DNA from: Paraburkholderia tropica
GTDB lineage: Bacteria; Pseudomonadota; Gammaproteobacteria; Burkholderiales; Burkholderiaceae
Reading direction: 5' to 3'
Length of the DNA: 64,000 nucleotides
Assembly: GCF_900109265.1 (NCBI RefSeq)
Contig: NZ_FNZM01000009.1
Coordinates: forward strand, 1 to 64,000
Program-made: the position numbers and the translations under genes
Shown: in pieces, positions 17,412 to 26,034 of the stretch
Numbering within the stretch: the first letter of the stretch is position 1
Layout: the number at the start of each line of letters is the position of its first letter
Notes under the pieces: generated by a model
Seen by the model: only the letters and a program-made list of their open reading frames with translations
The model's database searches: none
Told to the model about the DNA's origin: nothing

Positions 17412-18371
17412 ATGACCCCGGAGCAACTGATAACGTTCGCCGCCGTCGCGGAGCACCGCAACATCAGCCGTGCCGCGCTGGCGCTGCATCTGTCGCAGCC
17501 CGCCGTGTCGGGGCAATTGCGGCTGCTGCAGGAGGAATTCGGCGAGCCGCTGTATCAGCGCGACGGCCGCGGCGTGCGGCTCACGCCTACCGGCGAGCAG
17601 CTCGCGGCCTATGCGGCGCGCCTGCGCGACACCTGGCGCGACGCTCAGGCGTTCCGTGACGCGCTGCGCGGGCTCGAACGCGGCACGCTGCGCATCGGCG
17701 CGAGCACCACGCCCGCGAGCTACCGGCTGCCGTATCTGGTCGCGGCGTTTCACCGGCGCTATCCCGACGTCAAGCTCGAAACCGCGAGCGGCAACACCTC
17801 GGACGTCGTCGCCATGCTCGGCCAGCTCGATATCGCGCTGGTGGAAGGGCCGGTGGGCGAGCAGTTGCCCGCCGATACCGCCGTGCACCCGTGGCACGAG
17901 GACGAGATCGTGGCCATCGTGCCGCGCGGGCATCCGCTGATCGCACAACTCGATGAACGCGAAGGCGCGACTGCCACACCGTCACCGACACCGCCGCGCT
18001 GCGACTTGAGCGCGTTCGCCGACTGGCCGCTGGTGCTGCGCGAGGACGGCTCGGGCGTGCGTCAGCTCGTCGAGCGCGCGTTCGCGCGCGCCGCCGTGCC
18101 CATGCGCGTCGCGCTCGAAATCGCGGGCGTGGAGGGCGTGAAAGAGGCCGTGCGCGCGGGCATGGGCATCGGTTTCGTCTCGGCGATGTCGATGCGCCAC
18201 GAAGACGGCGCGCTGGGGCAGATCCGCATCGGCCCGGAACCACTGGCGCGGCGCTTTTCGATCCTCGTGCCGCACGCGGGCGCGGCTTCGCGGGTCGCCC
18301 AGCGCTTTCTCGAACTCTGTCTGCTCGATACGCCCGATGACGGCAGCGCGGCGGCCAGGTTCCCGCCCTGA
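17412..18371 (+). CDS. LysR-family regulator (YeiE-like), divergent from yeiH
   Basis: This 319-residue protein has an N-terminal winged helix-turn-helix at about residues 1-60 (AEHRNISRAALALHLSQPAV) and a periplasmic-binding-protein-like effector domain from about residue 90 (LRIGASTTPASYRLP onwards). A Thr/Pro-rich insertion (about residues 186-196) interrupts the effector domain and is unusual. In enterobacteria YeiE controls yeiH and responds to sulfite, so a sulfur-compound effector is plausible here by analogy only. A terminator follows at 18432. Confidence 0.88.
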   Translation: MTPEQLITFAAVAEHRNISRAALALHLSQPAVSGQLRLLQEEFGEPLYQRDGRGVRLTPTGEQLAAYAARLRDTWRDAQAFRDALRGLERGTLRIGASTTPASYRLPYLVAAFHRRYPDVKLETASGNTSDVVAMLGQLDIALVEGPVGEQLPADTAVHPWHEDEIVAIVPRGHPLIAQLDEREGATATPSPTPPRCDLSAFADWPLVLREDGSGVRQLVERAFARAAVPMRVALEIAGVEGVKEAVRAGMGIGFVSAMSMRHEDGALGQIRIGPEPLARRFSILVPHAGAASRVAQRFLELCLLDTPDDGSAAARFPP

Positions 18372-18431
18372 CTTAGGGGATTTCCACAATGGCGTCGCGC
18401 GGCGCGTCGGCGCACTATCCCGCCATCGATC

Positions 18432-18453
18432 AGGCGCTTCACGCGCCTTTTTT
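18432..18453 (+). terminator. Rho-independent terminator after the LysR gene
   Basis: AGGCGC (18432-18437) pairs with GCGCCT (18443-18448) around a 5-base loop, followed by a T-run to 18453. It insulates the LysR gene from the kgu promoter that begins immediately downstream. Confidence 0.75.
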
Positions 18454-18463
18454 CGGGACTGAA

Positions 18464-18479
18464 TTGGAACCGGTTCCAA
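18464..18479. promoter_or_regulatory. PtxS operator of the 2-ketogluconate operon
   Basis: TTGGAACCGGTTCCAA is a perfect 16-bp palindrome with the central CG typical of LacI-family sites. It differs only slightly from the PtxS box described in Pseudomonas (TGAAACCGGTTTCA). It lies 79 bases before kguE, whose operon ends with a ptxS homologue. Confidence 0.85.
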
Positions 18480-18557
18480 AGCAAATATGAAGCAATGAGA
18501 AAGGGTGCCGGATCGCGCGAAACGCGCTCCGGCCGGCCCGGAAACAGGAAGACGACG

Positions 18558-19361
18558 ATGGCGGAAGTGGCAATTGTGGCGAGCGCGTTCGGCGCCGGGG
18601 CGATCCGGCGAGACGGACACGCGACGTGGCTGAAGGTCGCGAACGCGGGCGGCGCGCACGCTTTCGAGGTGCGGCGCGAATTGATGGACGACGCCGACGC
18701 CAGCCTCGACGCGCTGCGCAGCCTCGGCACGGCATTTGCGAACGCGCAGATGTGGTCCGTGTGGTCGACGCCCGATTCGCTCTACGCCGAGGACGGCGCG
18801 CTCGACGCATCCGCGCTGCGCGAGGCGGTGGCGTGCGCTCAGGCGCTCGGTGCGCGGTTCGTGAAGCTTCAGCTCGGCGGTTTCGCCGGCGACGCGCACG
18901 CGGCGCATCTGGCCGACGTGCTCGCGGAACTGGGCGCGAAGGCCGCAACGAACGTCGTAGCAAGCGAAACGCGTTTGCCGCGCGTGGTCGTCGAAAACGG
19001 CCAGCTTGAAATGGGCGGCCGTCTCGCGCAATTCACCGGGCTGTTTCGCGCGCTGCGTGCGAGCGGCCACGACGGGCTGCTTGGCATGACGTTCGATATC
19101 GGCAACTGGCAATGGACCGGCGAAGCGCCGCTGATGGCCGCCGTGGCGCTCGCGCCGCACGTCGAGTACATCCACTGCAAGGCCGTGCAGGGCGAGGGCG
19201 CGCGGCGCTTCCCCTGCGCGCCCGCCGCCGACGATCCGCTGTGCCGCGCCGCACTCGCGCGCCTGCCGTCGGACGTGCCGCGCGGCATCGAATTTCCGTT
19301 CGACGAGACGCGCCTCGCCGACGACGCCGCGCGCTACGTGAGCTGGCTCGGCGCCGCCTGA
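18558..19361 (+). CDS. kguE: 2-ketogluconate operon epimerase/isomerase-like protein KguE
   Basis: This 267-residue protein is a TIM-barrel sugar-phosphate isomerase/epimerase (AP-endonuclease 2 superfamily). I start at ATG 18558 behind AGGAAG. Metal-ligand motifs of the fold are visible in RVVVENGQLEMG (Glu), GMTFDIGNWQW (Asp) and VEYIHCKAVQ (His). In Pseudomonas KguE is the first gene of the 2-ketogluconate operon, but its exact reaction is unclear. Assignment rests on operon order (E-K-T-D) and fold. Confidence 0.85.
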   Translation: MAEVAIVASAFGAGAIRRDGHATWLKVANAGGAHAFEVRRELMDDADASLDALRSLGTAFANAQMWSVWSTPDSLYAEDGALDASALREAVACAQALGARFVKLQLGGFAGDAHAAHLADVLAELGAKAATNVVASETRLPRVVVENGQLEMGGRLAQFTGLFRALRASGHDGLLGMTFDIGNWQWTGEAPLMAAVALAPHVEYIHCKAVQGEGARRFPCAPAADDPLCRAALARLPSDVPRGIEFPFDETRLADDAARYVSWLGAA

Positions 19362-19429
19362 AGCGCGCCTCAAAGCACACCTCAACGCACACGAACGGCC
19401 CGCATTCTCTCCATTCAGGAACGCATTCC

Positions 19430-20443
19430 ATGAACCACTCACTCGATGTCATCACTTACGGCGAGGCGATGGCGATGTTCGTCGCCGCCGAAACCGGTCC
19501 GCTGCACGGCGTCGCGCAGTTCACGAAGCGCGCGGCGGGCGCCGAACTCAACGTGGCGACCGGCCTCGCGCGCCTCGGCTTCAAGGTGGGCTGGATGAGC
19601 CGCGTCGGCGACGACTCGTTTGGCCGCTTCGTGCGCGCGGTGCTCGAACAGGAAGGCATCGACACGCAATGCGTGGCCACCGACGAGCGCTTTCCCACCG
19701 GTTTCCAGCTCAAGTCCCGATGCGACGACGGCAGCGATCCCGCCATCGAATATTTCCGTCGCGGCTCGGCGGCGAGCCATTTGTCGATCGGCGACTTCAA
19801 GCGCGGCTACGTGCTCGGCGCGCGCCATCTGCATCTGAGCGGCGTCGCGCCCGCGATCTCCGCCACCTCGCGCGAACTCGCGTTCCTGCTTGCGCGCGAA
19901 ATGCGTGAAGCGGGCCGCACGATCAGCTTCGACCCGAACCTGCGCCCGACGCTGTGGGGCTCCGAAGCCGAGATGGTCGCGACGCTCAACGAACTCGCGC
20001 GGCTCGCCGACTGGGTCTTGCCTGGCGTGAACGAAGGCCGCATTCTCACGGGCTCGGACGATCCCGCGCTGATCGCGCGTTTCTATCTGGAGCGCGGCGC
20101 GCGCGGCGTGGTCGTGAAGCTCGGCGCGGAAGGCGCGTACTTCGAGACCGCCGAGGGCGCGTACGGCCACGTGCAGGCGCAGCCGGTGGAGAAGGTGGTC
20201 GATACCGTGGGCGCCGGCGACGGTTTCGCCGTGGGCGTGGTCAGCGCGCTGCTCGAAGGCCGCACGCTGCCCGAAGCGGTGGCGCGCGGCAACCGCATCG
20301 GCGCGCTCGCGGTGCAGGTGATCGGCGACTCGGAAGGCTTGCCCACGCGCGCGCAGCTCGACGCGCTCGAAGCGCAGGAAGCGCAGGAAGCGCAGGAAAC
20401 GCCCGCTACTGTCGATCTCACCGATACCGCTCACGCCGCATAA
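19430..20443 (+). CDS. kguK: 2-ketogluconate kinase KguK (PfkB family)
   Basis: This 337-residue ribokinase-fold enzyme is expected to phosphorylate 2-ketogluconate at C6 with ATP in the cytoplasm. The start is ATG 19430 (MNHSLDVITYGEAMAMF) after AGGAA. The substrate lid region is near KRAAGAELNVATGLARLG and the PfkB signature DTVGAGDGFAVGVVSALLEG contains the catalytic Asp. Close relatives include 2-keto-3-deoxygluconate kinases, and context decides for KguK. The C-terminus carries an odd tail made of three EAQ units encoded by 9-bp repeats, and the last 30 residues look disordered. Confidence 0.88.
   Translation: MNHSLDVITYGEAMAMFVAAETGPLHGVAQFTKRAAGAELNVATGLARLGFKVGWMSRVGDDSFGRFVRAVLEQEGIDTQCVATDERFPTGFQLKSRCDDGSDPAIEYFRRGSAASHLSIGDFKRGYVLGARHLHLSGVAPAISATSRELAFLLAREMREAGRTISFDPNLRPTLWGSEAEMVATLNELARLADWVLPGVNEGRILTGSDDPALIARFYLERGARGVVVKLGAEGAYFETAEGAYGHVQAQPVEKVVDTVGAGDGFAVGVVSALLEGRTLPEAVARGNRIGALAVQVIGDSEGLPTRAQLDALEAQEAQEAQETPATVDLTDTAHAA
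20369..20395 (+). repeat. Three tandem copies of a 9-bp unit in the kguK tail
   Basis: GAAGCGCAG occurs three times in a row, in frame, encoding Glu-Ala-Gln repeats beyond the folded kinase domain. Slippage could change the copy number without breaking the frame. Confidence 0.9.
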
Positions 20444-20585
20444 AACACGCCACACCTCGCATCACTACGAAGCAGCCTGAAACGGCAAAAGCCGGGCGCA
20501 ATTGAACCGCCGCCCGGCAGCCATCCGCCATGCAGGGGGCCGCACGAGGCGCAGCCGCGCCCGATGCGATCAACAGGAGACATCG

Positions 20586-21869
20586 ATGACCTCAACCTCG
20601 CTCGCACCGCGCCGCTGGTGGGCGATCATGCCGATCGTGTTCATCACGTACAGCCTCGCGTATCTCGACCGCGCGAATTACGGCTTCGCGTCGGCGGCCG
20701 GCATCAATCGCGACCTGGGCATCAGCCCGGCGCTCTCGTCGCTGATCGGCGCGCTGTTCTTTCTCGGCTACTTCTTCTTCCAGATTCCGGGCGCGGTCTA
20801 CGCCGAACGCCGCAGCGTGCGCAAGCTCGTGTTCGTGAGCCTCGTGTTGTGGGGCGGCTGCGCGGCGCTCACCGGCATCGTCTCCAACATTCCCTCGCTG
20901 ATGGCGATCCGCTTCGTGCTCGGCGTCGTCGAGGCCGCGGTGATGCCCGCGATGCTCATCTACATCAGCAACTGGTTCACCAAGAGCGAACGCTCGCGCG
21001 CGAACACCTTCCTGATCCTCGGCAATCCGGTCACGGTGCTGTGGATGTCGGTGGTCTCGGGCTATCTCGTGCACGCGTTCGGCTGGCGTCATATGTTCAT
21101 CGCCGAGGGCGTGCCCGCCGTGGTGTGGGCCGTGTGCTGGTGGTGCCTCGTGCGCGACAAACCCGCCCAGGTGACGTGGCTCTCGAACGACGAAAAGCGC
21201 GCGCTCGACGCCGCGTTCCGCGCCGAACAGGCCGCCATCAAGCCGGTCAAGAATTACGCCGAAGCGTTTCGCACGCCGGCGGTCATGCTGCTTTCGGCGC
21301 AGTACTTCTGCTGGAGCATCGGCGTGTATGGTTTCGTGCTGTGGCTGCCGTCGATCGTGAAGAACGGCTCGGCGCTCGGCATGGTCGAAACGGGCTGGCT
21401 CTCGGCATTGCCGTATCTCGCTGCTACCATCGCGATGCTCGCGGCGTCGTGGGCGTCGGACAAGCTCGACAATCGCCGCGCCTTCGTGTGGCCGTTCCTG
21501 CTGGTCGGCGCGCTCGCCTTCGCGGGTTCGTACGCGCTCGGCACGACGCACTTCTGGTTTTCGTACGCGCTGCTGATCGTGGCGGGCGCGGCGATGTACG
21601 CGCCGTATGGCCCGTTCTTCGCGATCGTGCCGGAGCTGCTGCCGAAGAACGTCTCGGGCGGCGCGATGGCGCTGATCAACAGCATGGGCGCGCTCGGTTC
21701 GTTCGTGGGCTCGTACGTGGTCGGCTATCTGAATGGCGCGACCGGCTCGCCTGCGGCATCCTATGCGTTCATGAGCGCGGCGCTGGTGGCCGCGGTGGGT
21801 CTCACGCTCGCCGTCAAGCCGCAGCGCGACGACGCGGCTGGCTATGCCGCGCCAGTACATGGAAAATAA
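20586..21869 (+). CDS. kguT: 2-ketogluconate MFS transporter KguT
   Basis: This 427-residue major-facilitator protein has 12 predicted membrane helices, of the anion:cation symporter (ACS) type that includes phthalate, glucarate and 2-ketogluconate carriers. It starts at ATG 20586 (MTSTSLAPRRWWAIMP) with CAGGAGA upstream. The first helix carries SLAYLDRANYGFASA, the ACS hallmark, and the loop 2-3 motif is present. It should import 2-ketogluconate with protons across the inner membrane. It lies between kguK and kguD as in Pseudomonas. Confidence 0.88.
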   Translation: MTSTSLAPRRWWAIMPIVFITYSLAYLDRANYGFASAAGINRDLGISPALSSLIGALFFLGYFFFQIPGAVYAERRSVRKLVFVSLVLWGGCAALTGIVSNIPSLMAIRFVLGVVEAAVMPAMLIYISNWFTKSERSRANTFLILGNPVTVLWMSVVSGYLVHAFGWRHMFIAEGVPAVVWAVCWWCLVRDKPAQVTWLSNDEKRALDAAFRAEQAAIKPVKNYAEAFRTPAVMLLSAQYFCWSIGVYGFVLWLPSIVKNGSALGMVETGWLSALPYLAATIAMLAASWASDKLDNRRAFVWPFLLVGALAFAGSYALGTTHFWFSYALLIVAGAAMYAPYGPFFAIVPELLPKNVSGGAMALINSMGALGSFVGSYVVGYLNGATGSPAASYAFMSAALVAAVGLTLAVKPQRDDAAGYAAPVHGK

Positions 21870-21932
21870 CGCTTTCAAGAACATCGTCACACCGTCCCGA
21901 CCGCATTGAAGCATTCGAGAGATAGCGCACCT

Positions 21933-22898
21933 ATGAAGCAGAAAATCGTTGCCTACAAAGCCTTGCCCGACGACGTCACCGCGTATCTGCGCGAGCACGC
22001 CGAAGTCGAATTCGTCGATGGCAACAACGCCGAAGCGCTCGCCGCCGCGCTCAAGGACGCCGACGGCGCGATCGGCGCGAGCGTGAAGGTGACGCCCGCG
22101 ATGCTCGACGGCACGCGCATCAAGGCACTGTCGACCATCTCGGTCGGCTTCGACCAGTTCGACGTCGCCGATCTCACGCGACGCGGCATCGTGCTCGCGC
22201 ACACGCCCGACGTGCTGACCGAATCGACCGCCGACACCGTGTTCTCGCTGATCCTCGCGAGCGCGCGGCGCGTGGTCGAACTGGCCGACTGGGTGAAGGC
22301 GGGCCACTGGAAGGGCAGCATCGGCGCGCCGCAATTCGGCGTGGACGTGCAGGGCAAGACGCTCGGCATCGTCGGGCTCGGACGCATTGGCGGGGCGGTC
22401 GCGCGGCGCGCGGCGCTGGGCTTCAACATGAACGTGCTCTACACCAACCGCAGCCCGAACGAGACGGCCGAGCGCGAGTATGGCGCGCGCCGCGTCGAAC
22501 TCGACACGCTGCTCGCGGAGTCGGATTTCGTCTGCCTCCAGGTGCCGCTGACCGACGCCACGCGTCACATGATCGGCGCGGAGCAGTTCCGCAAGATGAA
22601 GAAGAGCGCGATTCTGATCAACGCGTCGCGCGGCGCGACCGTCGACGAACCGGCGCTGATCGCCGCGCTCGAAGCGGGCACGATTCACGGCGCGGGGCTC
22701 GACGTGTTCGATCAGGAACCGATCGATCCGGCTTCGCCGCTGCTGCGCTTGCCGAACGTGGTGGCGCTGCCGCACATCGGCTCGGCCACGCACGAAACGC
22801 GTCACGCGATGGCGCGCAACGCCGCCGAAAACCTCGTCGGCGCGCTCGCGGGCACGCTGCGCAACAACATCGTCAATCGCGAGGTGCTCGCGCGATGA
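21933..22898 (+). CDS. kguD: 2-ketogluconate-6-phosphate reductase KguD
   Basis: This 321-residue D-2-hydroxyacid dehydrogenase family protein is expected to reduce 2-keto-6-phosphogluconate to 6-phosphogluconate with NAD(P)H, feeding the Entner-Doudoroff pathway. The start is ATG 21933. The nucleotide motif GLGRIGG is at residues 148-154, and the catalytic set is visible as Arg233 (NASRG), Glu262 (FDQEP) and His281 (LPHIGS). It resembles GhrB/TkrA reductases, but operon context favours KguD. Its stop overlaps the ptxS start (ATGA, 22895-22898). Confidence 0.88.
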   Translation: MKQKIVAYKALPDDVTAYLREHAEVEFVDGNNAEALAAALKDADGAIGASVKVTPAMLDGTRIKALSTISVGFDQFDVADLTRRGIVLAHTPDVLTESTADTVFSLILASARRVVELADWVKAGHWKGSIGAPQFGVDVQGKTLGIVGLGRIGGAVARRAALGFNMNVLYTNRSPNETAEREYGARRVELDTLLAESDFVCLQVPLTDATRHMIGAEQFRKMKKSAILINASRGATVDEPALIAALEAGTIHGAGLDVFDQEPIDPASPLLRLPNVVALPHIGSATHETRHAMARNAAENLVGALAGTLRNNIVNREVLAR

Positions 22899-23995
22899 GC
22901 ATGGGCGTGGACGGCGGCCATCGAGACACTCAGGCAGACCCGCACGCAGACGCCCCGGCGGCCGCGCCGCGCCGCGCGACGATCAGCGACGTGGCGCGCG
23001 AGGCGGGCACCGGCAAGACCAGCATTTCGCGCTATCTGAACGGCGAGTTGTCGGTGCTGTCGCCCGATCTGCGCGCGCGCATCGAAGCCGCCATCGAGCG
23101 CCTCGACTACCGGCCCAACCAGATGGCGCGCGGCCTCAAGCGCGGCCGCAACCGTCTGCTCGGGCTGCTGCTCGCCGACCTCGCCAATCCGTATTCGGTC
23201 GAAGTGCTGCAAGGCGTGGAGTCGGCGTGCCATGCGCTCGGCTACATGCCGCTGATCTGCCACGCCGCCAACGAAGTCGACATGGAGCGGCGCTATCTGC
23301 AACTGCTGACGACGTATCGCGTGGAAGGCGTGATCGTGAATGCGCTCGGCGTGCGCGAGTCGATGCTCAAACCGGTCGGCAGCGGCGGCATTCCGGCCGT
23401 GCTGGTGGACCGCACCGTCGATGGCCTCGACGCCGACGTGGTCGGTCTCGACAATGCGGCGGCCGTGCGTCTAGGCGTCGAGCATCTGCTCGAACGCGGC
23501 TACGACGACCTCGTCTTCGTGGTGCAGCCGTTCGAGCACGTGAGTTCGCGGCGCGAGCGCGAAGCGGCGTTTCGCCACGCGACGCACGACGCGCAGCACG
23601 CCAAAACCGTCGCGCACGCGACCCAGGTACTCGATCTGCGCGAGGAAGACGCGGTCGCGCCCGCGCTCGACGCACTCGACGCGCATCTCGCCCAGGCCGC
23701 GAAGCGTGGCGCGCGCTGCGCGCTGTTCGCGGCGAATGCGCCGGTCGCACTGCGCCTCGCGCTGCATCTGAAAGCGCGCTTCGGCGCGCAATGGCCGCAG
23801 CAAGTCGGCCTGATCGCCATCGACGATCCCGAATGGGCCGAACTCGCCGGCATCACGACGATCCGCCAGCCGACACGCGAGATCGGCTATCGCGCCGTGG
23901 AATTTCTGCACGAGCGCATCGAAGGCGCGGCGCCCGCCGCGCGCGCGGCGGCGTTTCCCGGCGAACTCGTCGTGCGCGCGTCGACGCTCGGCTGA
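22895..23995 (+). CDS. ptxS: LacI-family repressor PtxS
   Basis: This 366-residue protein has a helix-turn-helix at about residues 29-50 (TISDVAREAGTGKTSISRYL), the hinge helix PNQMARGLKRGRNRL, then a periplasmic-binding-protein-like ligand domain. PtxS in Pseudomonas represses the kgu operon and is released by 2-ketogluconate. Here the gene is the last of the operon, translationally coupled to kguD, so repressor supply follows expression of the enzymes (negative feedback). The N-terminal extension of about 27 residues before the HTH is Asp/Ala/Pro-rich and longer than usual. Confidence 0.88.
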   Translation: MSMGVDGGHRDTQADPHADAPAAAPRRATISDVAREAGTGKTSISRYLNGELSVLSPDLRARIEAAIERLDYRPNQMARGLKRGRNRLLGLLLADLANPYSVEVLQGVESACHALGYMPLICHAANEVDMERRYLQLLTTYRVEGVIVNALGVRESMLKPVGSGGIPAVLVDRTVDGLDADVVGLDNAAAVRLGVEHLLERGYDDLVFVVQPFEHVSSRREREAAFRHATHDAQHAKTVAHATQVLDLREEDAVAPALDALDAHLAQAAKRGARCALFAANAPVALRLALHLKARFGAQWPQQVGLIAIDDPEWAELAGITTIRQPTREIGYRAVEFLHERIEGAAPAARAAAFPGELVVRASTLG

Positions 23996-24129
23996 ACGCC
24001 GCAGCGCCCGGACAAAAAACGCGCGCGACGCGCCATGGGCGCGCAGCCGGGGCTGCGCGAGCCGCCCGATATCTGCGATGATTCGGGCTGCGGCGCGCGC
24101 CCGGCGCGCCGGATGTCACAAGGAAACCC

Positions 24130-24936
24130 ATGCACGTAGATCCGGTCACGCTCGTCTGCCTGTCGCTCGCCACGCTGTTCGTCGCCGTTTTGCCCATTAC
24201 CGTCTATCGCCGGCTGCGCAAGCCGTTCCGATTCGACTGGCGCGACACCATTTCCGGCGTCGCGGTGTTCGCCTTGTTTGCGACCGTGCTCGAACGCGGA
24301 CTCAACGACTTCGTGCTGCATCAGAATCCGGCCACGGCGCAACTGTTCGAAAATCCGCTCGCCTTCGTGCTCTACGGCGCGCTCGCGGCGGGCGTCTGCG
24401 AGGAAGTGGGGCGCTACATCGCGATGCGCATGCTCGCGCGCCGCGGCGGCCGTCTGCCCAACACGCCCGTCGACAGCACGGGCCTCGCCTACGGCATCGG
24501 CCACGGCGGCGCGGAGGCTTGGTTCGTCGGCGTGCTCGTGCAGTTGCAGTGGATCTTCTTCGCGGTGCTCGCCAATCGCGGCGAGCTCGATACGCATCTG
24601 AGCAATCTCACGATGGATTCGGTGCTGCGCGTGCATCTGGTGCTCGCCACGCTGTCGCCGCTGCAGGCCGGCATTTTCGCGCTCGAACGCACGGCGGCCT
24701 TCGTGTTCCAGATCGGGCTGTCGGTGCTGATGTGGCGCGGCGTGCAGGCGGGACGCAAGTCGATCCTGCCGCTCGCGATCGTGCTGCACGCGCTGATCGA
24801 CGTGCCCGCGGCGATGTTCCAGGCGCGCCTCGTGCCGCTCGTCGCCGTCGATGCGCTCTATGCGGTCGTGGCAGTCGCGGTGGCCGTCGTGCTGTTCCGC
24901 CGCTGCGCGCCCGGACGCCCCGCGCGCGCCGTCTGA
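24130..24936 (+). CDS. YhfC-family glutamic-type intramembrane protease
   Basis: This 268-residue polytopic membrane protein has about eight helices. The four conserved motifs of the YhfC/PrsW/CPBP-related glutamic intramembrane proteases are visible: EEVGR (Glu91, Glu92, Arg95), GIGHGGAEA (His125, Glu129), LER (Glu186, Arg187) and LHALID (His220, Asp224), all placed in or next to membrane segments. Substrate unknown. It sits alone between ptxS and a small Burkholderia-type gene 43 bases downstream, with no obvious anti-sigma or bacteriocin partner. Confidence 0.82.
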   Translation: MHVDPVTLVCLSLATLFVAVLPITVYRRLRKPFRFDWRDTISGVAVFALFATVLERGLNDFVLHQNPATAQLFENPLAFVLYGALAAGVCEEVGRYIAMRMLARRGGRLPNTPVDSTGLAYGIGHGGAEAWFVGVLVQLQWIFFAVLANRGELDTHLSNLTMDSVLRVHLVLATLSPLQAGIFALERTAAFVFQIGLSVLMWRGVQAGRKSILPLAIVLHALIDVPAAMFQARLVPLVAVDALYAVVAVAVAVVLFRRCAPGRPARAV

Positions 24937-24979
24937 TAGAGTCCTGCACCGCAGCGCTTTTTCACTTTTTTGGTCAGCG

Positions 24980-25345
24980 ATGGAAGACTATCTGTTTGAA
25001 TGCGCGAGTCCCGATTTCGAGGAGCTCGCGCGCGTGATCGCCGATCTGTTTCCGGAACAGACGCGTTTTAGCGAGCAGCCCGCCGATAACGGCGCGCCGC
25101 TCCTCGTCGTGCATTGGGTGGCGATGCGCATGGGCGCCGCCGCGCGCCGCATGACGCTCTCGGTGGCCATCGCGCCCGCCGCGCTCGCGCGTTACCGCGC
25201 GCTGCCGCCGCGTTTGCGCGGACGCAGCTTCGCGGTGTTGCGCGCCTACGTGGAAGCGACCATCGGCTCGCTTGAGGAGCAGCATGCGAAGGGCGAGGAA
25301 ACGCCGCGCGACGTGACGCTCGCGCTGGACGAAGAGTTTGCCTGA
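24980..25345 (+). CDS. DUF3022-like small protein
   Basis: This 121-residue soluble protein starts MEDYLFECASPDFEELARVI. Segments such as VHWVAMRMGAAARRMTLSVA and a conserved-looking C-terminal acidic tail resemble the DUF3022 proteins of Burkholderiaceae; the assignment is from memory of the family. No function is known. The ATG lies 43 bases after the protease gene, so co-transcription is possible. Confidence 0.6.
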   Translation: MEDYLFECASPDFEELARVIADLFPEQTRFSEQPADNGAPLLVVHWVAMRMGAAARRMTLSVAIAPAALARYRALPPRLRGRSFAVLRAYVEATIGSLEEQHAKGEETPRDVTLALDEEFA

Positions 25346-25389
25346 GCGCGACGGACGCCCAATGAAGCGACGAGCGACGAGCGCGTCGC

Positions 25390-25824
25390 TCAGTCCGCCA
25401 GCCGGTAGACCTTCGCAAAACGCGCGGCTTTGACGACGCCGTAATCGCCGGGTGCGTATTGCATGACCCAGTCGCCGGCCGCGCCGGTGAGGCGGTCGCC
25501 GCCCGCCGAGCGCACGATGGTGAACGGTTCGTCGATCCGTTTGGCGAGCACCACGGACGGGCGGTTGCGATACGCGCCGGGCGCGCCGTGCGCGAGCGCG
25601 GCATCGGCGGGCAGGTATTTCGGATCGAAACGGTCGCGCGAGACCACCCAGCGTTCGCCGGTTGCGCCGGTGATGATCGCGTCGCCTTGCGCGTAGCGGT
25701 TCGGGCCTTCGAGGCTCATCAGCTCGCCGGGCGCGGCGGCGAATTCGACCGTCACGGTTTCGTCCTTGACGACGCGTTGCGCGGCGGGATCGGTGGCGAG
25801 GTCGAGTTGGTTCAGTTCGATCAT
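25390..25824 (-). CDS. PGDYG-domain protein
   Basis: This 144-residue protein starts MIELNQLDLATDPAAQR at 25824; the frame upstream is open but Cys/Arg/Phe-rich and lies in the terminator region of the next gene, so it was not included. The C-terminal motif QYAPGDYGVVKAARFAKVYR gives the family its name. The domain occurs twice in similar form here (APGELMSLEGPN with GDAIITG, and APGDYG with VVK). Function unknown, cytoplasmic. Confidence 0.8.
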   Translation of the reverse strand: MIELNQLDLATDPAAQRVVKDETVTVEFAAAPGELMSLEGPNRYAQGDAIITGATGERWVVSRDRFDPKYLPADAALAHGAPGAYRNRPSVVLAKRIDEPFTIVRSAGGDRLTGAAGDWVMQYAPGDYGVVKAARFAKVYRLAD

Positions 25825-25944
25825 GGTGGCGGAAGGCGCAGAAAGCAGGGAAGCGGAAAACGACTGCCTGAAATATAGGCCAGAAAAGCGGCCCGCAAAT
25901 ACAGTCCGGAAATACCGTCCGGAAGCGCAGTCCAGAAATACAGA

Positions 25945-25969
25945 AAGGCCGGGCATGATGCCCGGCCTT
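25945..25969 (-). terminator. Terminator after the Spy/CpxP-like gene
   Basis: An 11-bp perfect stem, AAGGCCGGGCA (25945-25955) with TGCCCGGCCTT (25959-25969), and a 3-base loop. On the minus strand it continues into a T-rich stretch (CCTTTCTGTATTTCTGG). It lies about 65 bases beyond the stop of the gene at 26035. Confidence 0.8.
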
Positions 25970-26034
25970 CGCAGGTTCCGCAAGGCTTCGCCGCTTCGAG
26001 CCGTGGCCCTGCAGCGGCGCAGCCTCCAGCGAGC

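Noticed and set aside
18558..19361. Hydroxypyruvate isomerase (Hyi) as the identity of the TIM-barrel gene
   Set aside because: The fold fits, but the neighbours form the full kgu set in canonical order with a PtxS-like box, which is a better explanation.
20592..22805. A 737-codon minus-strand frame across kguT and kguD
   Set aside because: Shadow frame rich in Arg and His; the plus-strand genes carry full conserved motifs.
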